From Mastigamoeba balamuthi (taxonomy: Eukaryota; Evosea; Mastigamoebida; Mastigamoebidae): a stretch of 30,795 nucleotides of DNA. The stretch covers positions 379,721 through 410,515 of the forward strand of contig CACRSC010000022.1 of the NCBI GenBank assembly GCA_902651635.1. The letters run 5' to 3'. Shown here in pieces: positions 19,439 to 28,226 of the stretch. Under the pieces are notes generated by a model. It was not told the origin of the DNA, did not search any database, and saw only the letters and a program-made list of their open reading frames with translations. Positions within the stretch are counted from its first letter, which is position 1; every line of letters begins with the position of its first letter. Made by a program: the position numbers and the translations under genes.

Positions 19439-19988
19439 CTACTTCCACACGGGGGGCAGGGCCTTGACCTTCTTGTAGTAGCGGGCGAGGCGGTGGATGC
19501 GCGACTCGATGAGGATGAGGCGGTACTTGCTGTCCTTGTCCTTGCGGTTCTTCTCCATGTGCTTGCGGACGGCGACGGCCTTCTTGATGAGGTGGTAGAG
19601 GTCCTCGGGGATCGAGGGCGCGAGGCCGTTGGCCTTGAGGATGCGCAGGATCTTGGAGCCCGTGACGGCCTTGACCTGCCCGATGCCGTGCGAGTCGCGC
19701 AGGATCACGCCGATCTGCGACGGCGTCAGGCCCTTCTTCGACAGCTTGCAGATGTGCTCGGCGACCTCGGGCACGGCGACCTTGAGCCACGACGGCGGCG
19801 TGCGCTTGTACGGCAGCGCCGAGGCGGAGATGCCCTTGCTGGTCGCGTGAAGAGGGGGAGCACAGACGTCAGCGCAAAAGTGCTCTGGGGGGTACGCACG
19901 CGGTAGGAGGCGACGGGGAGGCCCCGCAGCTCCCCGCGTAGGGGCGGGAGAGAGGGTGCGCTCACCCAGGGTTGTGCATGCGACCCAT
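19439..19988 (-). CDS. RPS13: 40S ribosomal protein S13 (uS15)
   Basis: Exons 19988..19966 (23 nt) and 19838..19439 give 140 aa. The intron (19839-19965) has a GTGAGC donor and sits in the eighth codon, a Gly, rebuilding [12 protein letters not shown]. This is the cytosolic uS15 protein that binds the central domain of 18S rRNA. The core is very conserved: [67 protein letters not shown]. The protein stops right after LPPVWK, whereas most eukaryotic homologues continue for about ten more residues. The very short first exon is typical of ribosomal protein genes. Confidence 0.97.
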
Positions 19989-20385
19989 CTTGGAGGTGCT
20001 TGGGGAGGTGAGAACACGCGCGGCTTCGGTCCCTAAGACAAAGAAAGAGGTCCTTGAAGACACCCCCCAAGGAAAAACCGGTCCTCGCGCACAGTGTTGA
20101 TGTCACCAATGACGCCATCGGCGCCTTTTCGCCCCGCAAACGCCGCGAGCAGGGCAAACGACTTCCCCTGACCTCCTCCCCCGACACAGCGTCCACCACC
20201 CCCGCAGCGGACGTCTCCTCCGCGTCCCTTTCGCAAGGAAGAAACACGATGTCATCCCGCCGTGATCGGCAAATTTATGCAATTACCAGATTTTTAACTC
20301 GTTTCGAGACGAAGGCGACCAGCCAACAGACTTGCTGGGCTCCCCACCGTCTATGCGCATCCCTCGGCCGGTTTTCCGGCGCCGC
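19989..20385. other. Intergenic region upstream of RPS13
   Basis: 397 nt between the RPS13 start and the methyltransferase stop (same strand), so it should hold the RPS13 promoter and the methyltransferase 3' end. A small AT-rich patch lies at 20265-20300. I see no RNA gene. Confidence 0.5.
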
Positions 20386-21222
20386 TCAGTCGGTTCCGCC
20401 GTCTCCGGGCGGCGGGATCCGGATGTCCTCCCTCGTGCAGGTCCAGACCGCCGTGTGCTCGACGACGACGCAGGCGCCGGACCCGTCGCCCTTGTCGCGC
20501 ACGGCCATGCGGCCCGCGTACTTGGCCTTGAAGAAGAACCGTGTGGCCTGCTCGGCGCTGGCCCTGCTCTCGAACTCGTAGTCGGTCCGCACGGCCGCCG
20601 GCTCCCCGACGCCCCTCTCGGCCAGCCAGCGGTGCAGGTGGCTCCCCGACCTCGCAGGGCCCTCCTCGGCGTGCCCCAGCGTCTCGGCGACCAGCAGCAC
20701 GGCGCCGGGCCGCATCACGCGCCGCATCTCGGCGAGGGCGCCGTCGAGGACGCCCTGCCACTGCGCGCTGCTCCAGTGCTCGCCCTTGAGCTCCGAGAGC
20801 GTCCAGCACGCCAGCACGGCGTCGGCGCACCCGTCGCGCAGCGGCAGGCGCCTGTGGTCCGCGAGCGCCCACGCCGCGAGACCCGTCGGACCCGGCGCCC
20901 CGGGCCGCGGACCCGACGCCGAGAAGCGGTGCTCGGCGTGCGAGAGCATGTGGGCTGCGCGGTCGAGGCCCAGCGTCCGCAGAGCGACGCCAGCGGGGGC
21001 GCACGCGGCGACTGCACGCGATAGCTTGCCCGTGCCGCAGCCCAGGTCGAGCACGAGGGCCGCCGGGGGCAGGCGGGCGAGGGCTGCGGCGAGGCGGGAG
21101 CGCAGCTCGGAGCGGCTGTCCTGGCGCGAGCACAGCGCGTCGTACTGGCGCGCGAACCGCTTGTAGACCTCCGAGCGGCCGACGGGCAGCGAGGGCACGC
21201 CCTCGAGGTCCCACTCGGCCAT
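20386..21222 (-). CDS. Class I SAM-dependent methyltransferase
   Basis: Intronless frame of 278 aa. Motif I, VLDLGCGTGKLSRAV, is at about residues 57-71; the acidic motif II-like LGLD follows at about 84; a motif for the adenine pocket is ADHRRLPLRDGCADAVLAC; the post-motif strand is MRPGAVLLVAETLG. The N-terminal RFARQYDALCSR helix resembles those of Methyltransf_11/25-type enzymes. The C-terminal part (FESRASAEQATRFFF, then ACVVVEHTAVWT) forms the last strands of the fold. The substrate cannot be inferred. Its start lies 182 nt from the divergent Arf-like gene, suggesting a shared promoter region containing two AATATCTG words. Confidence 0.85.
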   Translation of the reverse strand: MAEWDLEGVPSLPVGRSEVYKRFARQYDALCSRQDSRSELRSRLAAALARLPPAALVLDLGCGTGKLSRAVAACAPAGVALRTLGLDRAAHMLSHAEHRFSASGPRPGAPGPTGLAAWALADHRRLPLRDGCADAVLACWTLSELKGEHWSSAQWQGVLDGALAEMRRVMRPGAVLLVAETLGHAEEGPARSGSHLHRWLAERGVGEPAAVRTDYEFESRASAEQATRFFFKAKYAGRMAVRDKGDGSGACVVVEHTAVWTCTREDIRIPPPGDGGTD

Positions 21223-21404
21223 CAGGAGGCGCGCAGCGGGCGTTACTGACGGGGTCTGGACAAAAACAGGGTGGGAAATATCTGTTGGAGATTCTCTGGC
21301 CGGCGTATCGCGAATATCTGCACATTTTTGTGAACCTCCTCCTCGCGTGTGTGGCTGTTTGTGGGCTGCCCCCTCTCTGTCAGTAACGCCTGGCCCTGTC
21401 GGAT
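21223..21404. promoter_or_regulatory. Shared divergent promoter region
   Basis: 182 nt between the starts of the methyltransferase (-) and the Arf-like GTPase (+). It is AT-richer than its surroundings, with two copies of AAATATCTG / GAATATCTG (about 21276-21284 and 21313-21321). The promoter role is inferred from gene orientation only. Confidence 0.45.
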
Positions 21405-22589
21405 ATGGGCTGCTGCCTCGCCAAGAAGATCGACAAGCGCGTCGTCATGATCGGGTAAGCGGGCCTGCCCGCCCTCCTTGGCCCCCCTGCCCTGCCCTGC
21501 CCTGCATAGGCGAGGCGTCGGTTTCGCACCTCTGGAATACGCCAGAAAACCGCACAAGAGACGAGCCGCGCAGCCCACAGCGCAGGCAATTCGCAAATCG
21601 AATAATTCGGTAACGGACCCTGCCCGGTGCCAGGCTGGACGCCGCGGGCAAGACGACGTCGCTGTACCGCCTGCGCAACGCCAAGGACACGGGCAACACG
21701 GAGCCGACGCTCAACTACAACCTCGAGGTCATCCCCCGCGGCGCCTACAACCTCGTCATCTGGGACCTCGGCGGCCAGATCCGCGTGCGCAAGGGCCTCC
21801 CCCCATCCCACTCAGTGCTCCCCCTCCCTCCCGCTGGCACGCGCTGCTGCTGGCTCTCCAGGGTTATTTATTTATTTATTTTATGCGCAAGCGAATTTGT
21901 CGGGTCTGCCCCCCGGTAAACCGCAGCCAAAAATTCTGTTTTTCTGTTCGTTTCAGCCTCTACCAGGACGGGCGGGCTTCGGGTGGCGGAGGACCGCCGC
22001 GTGGCCTGTGGGGTGGGCAAATATGACGCCAGAGCACCTTTGGCGCATTTTGCACATGGTTTTTTTCCATCCTGCGGATCTTCCGCTCTGGGACTGCGTT
22101 TTTGCCCCTTTTATTACATTTGGTCAGAGGTGCACAGCGCCGCTGCCGCCCGCGTGGCAAAAAAGGGGCGAGAGGAAAAGCGTACTGAGAGCAACTGCAC
22201 TTTTCCCCCCTCCCTTTTGTTCCCCGGCCCCCTCGCAGCTGCGGCAGTTCTGGAAGAAGTACATGTCCAAGGCGGACGCGATCATCCTGGTGATGGACAG
22301 CGCGGACCAGCGGCGCTTCGACGAGGCGCGCAAGGAGGCCGAGAAGGCGCTGGGCGAGGCCGGCGTCGAGGACCCCAACAGCCGCACGATACCGCTGATC
22401 GTGCTGGCCAACAAGCAGGACATGCCGCAGGCCGTGCCCGCGGACAAGCTGGCCTCGGCCATCGCCCTCGACGAGCTGGCCCAGGGCCGCGCGCACACGT
22501 GCCTGCCGACGAGCGCGCGCAACGGCGAGGGCCTCTGGGAGGGCATCGACTGGCTCGTCAACCAGTTCGCCGCGAGATCAGGGCAGTAG
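21405..22589 (+). CDS. Arf-like small GTPase
   Basis: Exons 21405..21454, 21634..21784 and 22239..22589 give 183 aa. Donors are GTAAGC and GTGCGC; the first join splits a Gly codon of the P-loop. Nucleotide-binding motifs are complete: GLDAAGKTT (G1), the switch I/interswitch region with TEPTLNYNLEVIP (G2 Thr), WDLGGQ (G3), ANKQDMPQA (G4) and TSARNGEGLWEG (G5). The N-terminus MGCC offers Gly2 for myristoylation and Cys3/Cys4 for palmitoylation, so membrane attachment is likely. It lacks the long amphipathic helix of Arf1. The NYNLE interswitch, in place of Arf's GFNVE, marks it as an Arl rather than a canonical Arf; the exact subfamily is unclear. Confidence 0.92.
21864..21885. repeat. (TTTA)n tract in Arf-like intron 2
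   Basis: A short TTTA tetranucleotide run inside the 454 nt second intron. As RNA it would contain overlapping AUUUA words, but in an intron this is probably incidental. Confidence 0.8.
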
Positions 22590-22974
22590 GGCAGCGCGGG
22601 CAGCCCAGCCAGCAGTAGTCCCCCGACTCCCCAATGCGATTCCGCGGCACCTCCAAGGACCTCCCAATACCCCCCCGCAATGTGCGCACCTGCCGCTCGG
22701 CCCCCCCCGCCTGCTAGTCGCGAGTACTGACGCGGTGGGGGCTGGCCCCTGCAGAAGAGCTGTTGGACAAGGGGGGGAACACATCGCCCACGTAATTTTA
22801 ACAGTCAACCACGAGCTGAAAAAATACAACCGAATTGGAAAAACTGTGTAGCAACCACAGCCAGAACAAACGCCGACCTCGTTTCACACCGCCTCCCCCA
22901 CGGGCACCGCCCATCGAGCGGTCCGGCCACGCGCGCCGCGGCTGGCCACCAGCGGCGGTGCCCGCTGGGCGGGT
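22590..22974. other. Intergenic region downstream of the Arf-like gene
   Basis: 385 nt holding the 3' UTR of the Arf-like gene and then sequence flanking a gene relic. An AT-richer patch lies at 22790-22850. No supported feature. Confidence 0.45.
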
Positions 22975-23285
22975 GGGAAAACGGAACCCCGGGGACGAAA
23001 TCCTCCCAGTCGACGCCGTCCGTGCACCCGGGCTGGCTCGTCCACACCCGCCCGCCGCCCGACAGCGACCTTCACGGGCCAGCGTGTGTGGACCCAGAAC
23101 CGCGTGGCGAGCGACGGAGACGCGATGATACGCGAGAGGAGCGTCCCGAACGCGCAGCTGATGGGGTCCCTCCCTGCGAAGCGTGGCTGCGGAGCTTGTG
23201 CGCCTGCACGGGGGCTCTGCGGCCCCTTGGCGAGCTGCCCCCATCGAGCCACCTGTTGGCTGCCGACGACAGAGAGCAGCTCACC
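22975..23285 (-). pseudogene. Relic of a metallophosphoesterase exon (like the gene at 1-824)
   Basis: Minus-strand sequence matches exon 2 of the gene at 455-824 in order. It has a counterpart of the LSVVDTN stretch near 23280, then the GQLAE region, then RDPISCAFGTLLSRIIASP against DPINCAFETDLSRLIRSP, then DGVDW against DGVDC near the end. The HH motif segment is deleted, GHTH has become VHTR, and the frame shifts at least once after the VHTR region. It therefore cannot encode a working enzyme. Confidence 0.8.
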
Positions 23286-23306
23286 GGAGTCGGCAGCTGC
23301 ACCAGC

Positions 23307-23439
23307 GAGCATGCAAGGGAGTGTCGCAGTCGCAGGGGTTCGGGAGGTTGTGCACGGTCGTCGCTGCATGCAGTGTTATGACATCACGGCGCTGACGGGC
23401 GACACACCGACAAGCGACCAGTTCTTCGGCTGCGCTCCT
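23307..23439 (+). pseudogene. Relic of a metallophosphoesterase exon (like exon 2 of the gene at 24450-26194)
   Basis: Plus-strand sequence resembles exon 2 of the membrane-anchored metallophosphoesterase. Its GTCGTCGCTG block and the ALTGDTPTSDQF reading match VVAAE and VLTGDTLTGDQF of the intact gene. Similarity continues into the first bases of that gene's intron (TGCGCTCCT), so the copy came from DNA, not from spliced RNA. It lies head to head with the other relic and inverted relative to its apparent parent. Confidence 0.75.
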
Positions 23440-23620
23440 CCGATGCCCAGAGTGGGGCATCCTGAATCCCTGAGAGATTGTCCGAAGATATATCAACTGA
23501 TTTGAGAGACAAATCCTGGAGGAGGATTCCAGGAATTTCGAGAATTACAGTCAGAGGAGTGTGGCTCTCCTATACCATTCCTCAGCTATCTGCCAAGATG
23601 AGGACGCGTGGGCTCAGGAA

Positions 23621-24208
23621 ATGGAGGACCTCAGGGAGTGGTAAGCCTCCGTGCCACTGCTGATCCATCCTAACACAATTGATAGGGCCAAGGTGAGACC
23701 CTTCTATTGCATTTCCATTCCAGACCGTAATACAATGTGCCCCGGCTGTGCCACACAGGACAAGAAGGCTCCTGCCGCCCTCGAACCCCCGGAGGCACCG
23801 GCAGTGCCCCACCTCCCCCCGATAACACCCGCGCTCGTGCTGCCGCCCCAGCCCCAGCAAGACACGGCGGTACCTCCCGAGGCCCCGCCTGCGACTTCTG
23901 TGATGGAGCCGCAGGCGCAGACCCTGCCCCAGCAGCACTCGGCGCCTCCTGTGCCCGCATCCTCCCCACAGCCGACGTATGTGCCCGAAGCAAAGGTCGC
24001 CCACACCATGGTGAGTACGGACACTGGCTGCGCGCAAATGACCCTCTGGCAGACTGTGGAGGAGGGACTGAGGGAGGTGCTCCAGGTGCTGATCTCAATC
24101 AAGAAAATCGTCGAGGACCTTAAGAACCGTGTAACCTCCTTGGAGGACAGAATGACCTCCTTGGAGCAGTTCAAGGAAAGGGTGGAGGGCAAGGAAGTTT
24201 CGATTTAG
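23621..24208 (+). CDS. Hypothetical Pro-rich coiled-coil protein
   Basis: Minimal model: exons 23621..23640 and 23686..24208, 180 aa. The 45 nt intron has a GTAAGC donor, a CTAAC branch-point-like word 13 nt before the acceptor, and phase that fits (Trp codon rebuilt). The open frame extends upstream to about 23503 without an ATG, so an upstream exon is likely. Parts: an acidic start (MEDLREW), a Cys motif (YCISIPDRNTMCPGCATQ) that might bind zinc, a Pro/Ala/Gln-rich linker of about 80 residues, then a C-terminal coiled coil (REVLQVLISIKKIVEDLKN, then VTSLEDRMTSLEQFKERV). Codon use is less GC-biased than in neighbours. I recognise no family; a lineage-specific gene or part of an old mobile element is possible. 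Confidence 0.45.
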
Positions 24209-24449
24209 CGAAGAGAGTGGATGAAGGTGGTGAGATCCGCTCCACAAGACACAGTGTTCAACAACAACGGCCCTCTCGCGTGTCGTATGAACGACCGAGC
24301 CCAATGGTGCTCCTGAAGACGGGCTTGTGTACAATTCCCGTTTAACTGGTTAGAGAACGCACATTTCCATTTGCCAGCAGGGAATGAATGGTATGATCCC
24401 TCGCAGGGCAGGCCTCTGTCTCCACTCCCCGCCGTCGTCGGTCGTCCGC

Positions 24450-26194
24450 CTAGGCCAGCGGTGGGGCTGCCACTCTTCTGCGCCTCCGCCGGAACGACAC
24501 CGCGAGCGTCGCGAGGGACGCCGCGCAGAGGGCCGCGACGACGGCGCACGAGGCGAGCACGAACGTGTCCCTGCGGTACGCGTGGCAGGGGCCCAGGCTC
24601 GCCACGGCGCCGTCCTCCTCCCTGACCCACGTCGACCACGAGACCGCGCCGCTGGCGTCGGCCGCCAGCTCGACGACGCGGGCGCCCCTGGCCATGGCGG
24701 GCCTCGCCCTGCTGTACCCCGTCTTCCTGCCGTAGCACAGCGCCAGCCCCGGCGCAGACTCGGCGGCCCCGCACCAGTCGTTGTGGTGGTTGTGCCCCAC
24801 GAAGACGCCCCGGACGCCCTGCGCCAGCGCCGCCTCGTACAGGCCCGTGTTCCTCTGCGCGCGCCCCAGGTGCGTGTGTGAGAGGCGCCCCCCGACAGTC
24901 GCTGGCTGCTGGCTGCTGGCCGCTGGCGGCTGGCGGCCGGCGTACCGCGAAGGGGGTGACGTGCTCGCGGAAGTTGCCCGTGCAGGGGGCCGAGCGGCAG
25001 AGCGACGCGTACTCGGGGAGCGGGATGTGGAGGAAGAGGAGCGAGAAGAGGGGCGCGGGCGCGCGGTGCTTGCTGCGCAGCGCCTGCGACTGCGCCACGA
25101 ACCACCGCACCTGCTCGCGCGTCACGCAGCCCCACCCGCGCGCCCCCTCGCACTCGCGCTCCTGCCGCACCGTCAGCACCCACAGCACCGCCAGCGGCCC
25201 CTCGCCCTCGCCCTCGCCCCCGCCCCCGCCGCTCGCGTTGCGGTTGCCGCGGAACACGGGCAGCGCGTAGTTGGGGCCGCTGAAGCCCTCGGGGCCCTCG
25301 TGCACCAGCCCGCCCTCGCACTCCCCAGCGATCCGCAGCAGCTCGCCCCGCGACAGCGGCCCCTCGCCGTCGTGGTTGCCGAACCTGCCCCGGGCGGTGT
25401 CTCCGTGAGCCGAGTGCCGGGGAGCCCGCGGGGGGCACTGGGGAGGCGAGCAGCGCAGCGCACGCGAGAGCCCACCGCGTGCCGTTGGCTGCCACGGTGG
25501 CCAGCACTCGGCGCCACACCCGCTCCTCCTGCGCCTCTGCGCGTGCGTGCGTGCGTGCGTGTGAGAGAGCCCTGAGGCTCATCCTCCCTCTCCTCCCTCT
25601 GCCTCTGCCTCTGCCTTCTGCAAAGAGGAGCGCAACTGGAGGAGAACTGGTCGCCGGTCAGCGTGTCGCCCGTTAGCACAGCGACGTCGGGGCGCTCGGC
25701 AGCGACGACCGCGCGCACCACAGCGTCCGTCCTGGCGTTGCCCCGGGCGCTGCCTCCCTCGTAGTGCATGTCTGGGCGAGCACACGCACGGCGTCAGCGC
25801 CACTGTCTGCAACGCGGCTGCTGGGCTTCTGGGGGCAGCGGGTCTCGGCTCCGCTGTTTTTTGGAACCCGCTGAGCGACAGCATTGAGAGCCCGCGATGG
25901 CCAGCGTCTCTCAAGGGGATGACTCGTGCGCAATCGCGAGTGTGCGCTGATGGCACGAATGACACAGCGGGTTTGGCAACTCGACACGTGGCAGCACAGA
26001 GCACCGAGAAAAAAAAACAGAAAGGCATCAGGGAAGCGGGGAAGCGCAGGCGTGCCAGTGAACTGCACGATCTTGAAGGTCCCCGAGGCGCTGAAGGACA
26101 GCCGCGTGGGCGTGGGGCTGCCAGCGCCGCGTGCTGCCCCGCAGCAGCACAGCAGGGCGACGGCGATCCCCGCACAGGCCGCCACAGGCGCCAT
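24450..26194 (-). CDS. Membrane-anchored calcineurin-like phosphoesterase (DCR2-like)
   Basis: Exons 26194..26056, 25771..25637, 25536..25464, 25384..24946 and 24854..24450 give 396 aa with consistent phases. A signal peptide (MAPVAACAGIAVALLCCCG) leads into TFKIVQFTDMHYE, the N-terminal D-x-H metal site. Then come VLTGDTLTGD, LAFGNHDGEG, FLHIPLPEY with GNFREHV, and GVFVGHNHHNDW, all in the order of the Dcr2/PPM-type metallophosphatases; the CYGRKTGYS motif near the end is also typical. A hydrophobic segment (VLASCAVVAALCAASLATLAV) followed by six arginines predicts one C-terminal membrane span with a short cytosolic tail. The catalytic part would face the lumen or outside. Intron 1 (25772-26055) begins GC, since only that join restores the D-x-H motif. 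Intron 2 overlaps a GCGT microsatellite. Confidence 0.88.
25541..25562. repeat. (GCGT)n microsatellite
   Basis: Tetranucleotide run at the 3' end of intron 2 of the membrane-anchored phosphoesterase gene, directly beside its acceptor site. Confidence 0.85.
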
Positions 26195-26661
26195 CCAGAT
26201 TTAAACAGAGGAATAGATCTCTCGATGCGTATCTGCTCGCCGAAAATCGAATATGGCCCTCATTCATTAGGGGGTTTAAGCAGCCGGATTCCGGGGCGGG
26301 AATCAGAGATAGGAAAACGACTCGGAGGGCTTTGAGTCGTTTTTCCGCCTCGTAATCCACGTGTGAAAACCGCCCCACGTGTTGTGTTTGATGCTATATT
26401 CTCATCATGAATCCAACTGCTTAATTTTGTGTCGTACTACGAGACTTGGCAAACCACGAAACGAATATTCATTTTTGTATACTTGGGTTGTGAAGCCACT
26501 CGGAATCCTGCTGCTTAAACCCAATATTCCACACAGGACAGAGCTGCTGCTGGGATAGAGCAACTGCTTTAACGTGAGGAAGGAGGCAGCACTGCAGTAC
26601 AAGCTGCAGCTGCAGCCTGGAGAGGCATTACTGGTCAGGATGACAAAGTCAGGGGTGTACT
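26195..26661. other. Upstream region and left edge of the AT-rich island
   Basis: The first part is the promoter side of the phosphoesterase gene (-); a TTTAAA word lies just before its start. GC content falls sharply at about 26350. Near that edge are an inverted repeat (26312-26345) and two CCACGTGT words (26359-26366 and 26374-26381). No coding region is supported. Confidence 0.5.
26314..26343. repeat. Inverted repeat at the island edge
   Basis: Perfect 10 bp arms, AAAACGACTC (26314-26323) and GAGTCGTTTT (26334-26343), around a 10 nt loop. With one bulged base the arms extend by GG/CC. It could be a terminator-like hairpin or the scar of an insertion; function unknown. Confidence 0.8.
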
Positions 26662-26970
26662 ATGCTATCTTTCACTTTAACATGGGGCAGTGCCCACTGG
26701 GCCCACGAGTGCAATGAGAACACAGTCATGGCCCTGGTGCCCAAGCTGGCTGATGTTGAGGTGAGCAGTATGTACCACGGGCCAGTGGAAATGCCCTATA
26801 ACTTCTGTGATAAGGACAACATGGACGCAGGTGCTATTATGTTCCTTCACACCTTTCATACCATTTTCACAAAGACCCACTCACAGCCTTTTCTCCTTGT
26901 CCCCCCAATCCTGCTGCACTCACTGGTCCATGAATTGGGGTCCTTTATGCACCTGCTGGCAGCTCAGTGA
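26662..26970 (+). CDS. Unrecognised ORF in the AT-rich island
   Basis: A 102-codon frame with MDAGAIMFLHTFHTIF and a hydrophobic C-terminal part (FLLVPPILLHSLVHELG). Codon use is unlike the flanking genes. A GTGAGC donor-like site (26761) and open sequence upstream in another frame suggest it may be a fragment of a spliced or broken gene. I recognise no family. Confidence 0.25.
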   Translation: MLSFTLTWGSAHWAHECNENTVMALVPKLADVEVSSMYHGPVEMPYNFCDKDNMDAGAIMFLHTFHTIFTKTHSQPFLLVPPILLHSLVHELGSFMHLLAAQ

Positions 26971-28226
26971 GACACTTGTGGGACTTAGTGGCCTGCAGGA
27001 AGGGATGAAGAGGCAAGCAGATTCTGTCAGGGACTTGTAGTTACTTGCCTGAAGGGCAGAGAAATGGATTCCATGTGGGACTTGCAGGAAGGAAGCTTCT
27101 CATGCAGGTACTGCTTGCAAAGTAATGTTCTGTGCATAGTATCCCAGATATGAATGAGTATAAGCATAGTCTTTAAGTTTTAAATTTCCTGTTTAAGCTT
27201 TGCTTGAGCACTTACATAATCTTGACAAAAGTTAGCTAATACCTTAAACATGTACTTATGAAGCCTGCATGCACAGAGAAAGAGGAAATTTGTGTCAGAG
27301 TACTTCAACTGCAATGCACTACTATCAGATGTGCTGATATAGCAGGTTATTCCCATTCTGTTTTCATTTATTATCATATTAATAGTGCTCCTATGCAGTT
27401 TGCAGTAGAGCCAGTTGTGGTGTGGATACAGTGAATAACTCCTTTATCTCTGTTCATGGCAAATCCTACTTTTGTGAAAACTCTTTTTCTTGGAAAAATC
27501 CACTTATTCATATCACTAACTGCTTTATAGAGCATGAAACTATTGGGTACATTAAGGGAAATGAAGAGAGAGAAGAAAGGAGGAGGATTGGAGGGAGGTA
27601 GTAGTGGTAGTGATCAATGAAAAAGAAACCTGAAATAAACAATAAAAGCCCAGTACACAATACAAGCCCTAACACTCTGATGACAATCATTGGCCACTGG
27701 CTGCTGGAACTATCTAGTGCATCCTTGTATTTTGTGTTGCTTGCAGTATTTATCAGAGGGGAAAGTGTAGAACTAGGCTGAAACAACAGAACACAAAAAA
27801 TGAATAACTGAAGAGTTGACAGTGATTTTTAGATTTTCCCTTTAATTTCCCCTTTTAGTTTCTCTCGTTATTTGTGCAGACCACTGTGTACAACCCCGGC
27901 AGACTGTCAGACTGCACAACCGTGTAGCTGAGCTCAGGGCCTCTCGTGTTAAGCACAGAAGAGCAGTGACAGTGCTCACTTGTGAGTACTGGGAGGAGTT
28001 GGACAAGGACGGTCTGACTTTGTGAGAGATAAAAGAGACTGAACACTCAGATGGTGCTCAGACAATTCGTATCCCCCATCATGCATCACTACTGCAGATC
28101 TTCGTCCTCATCATGGGTGTATCTATGATTAAGTCCTTGTAGCAGTGAATGGGTTTTCTGTACAAACTGCTCTTGTGAATCCCCCCTTACAGAAACTAAA
28201 AATAGCATATTCTTAGTGTGACCCAT
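26971..28226. other. AT-rich non-coding part of the island
   Basis: 1.26 kb with no frame longer than about 90 codons and no motif. Composition contrasts with the GC-rich flanks. It could be spacer within a transposon or decayed element sequence. Confidence 0.5.

Noticed and set aside
21785-22238. Regulatory AU-rich element in the Arf-like gene
   Set aside because: The AUUUA-like words lie in an intron and would be removed from the mRNA.
23686-23724. A 7 nt micro-exon (GGCCAAG) followed by a 31 nt intron
   Set aside because: Reading straight through 23693-23723 keeps the frame of the long downstream ORF, while splicing it breaks the frame. Only the 45 nt intron is needed.
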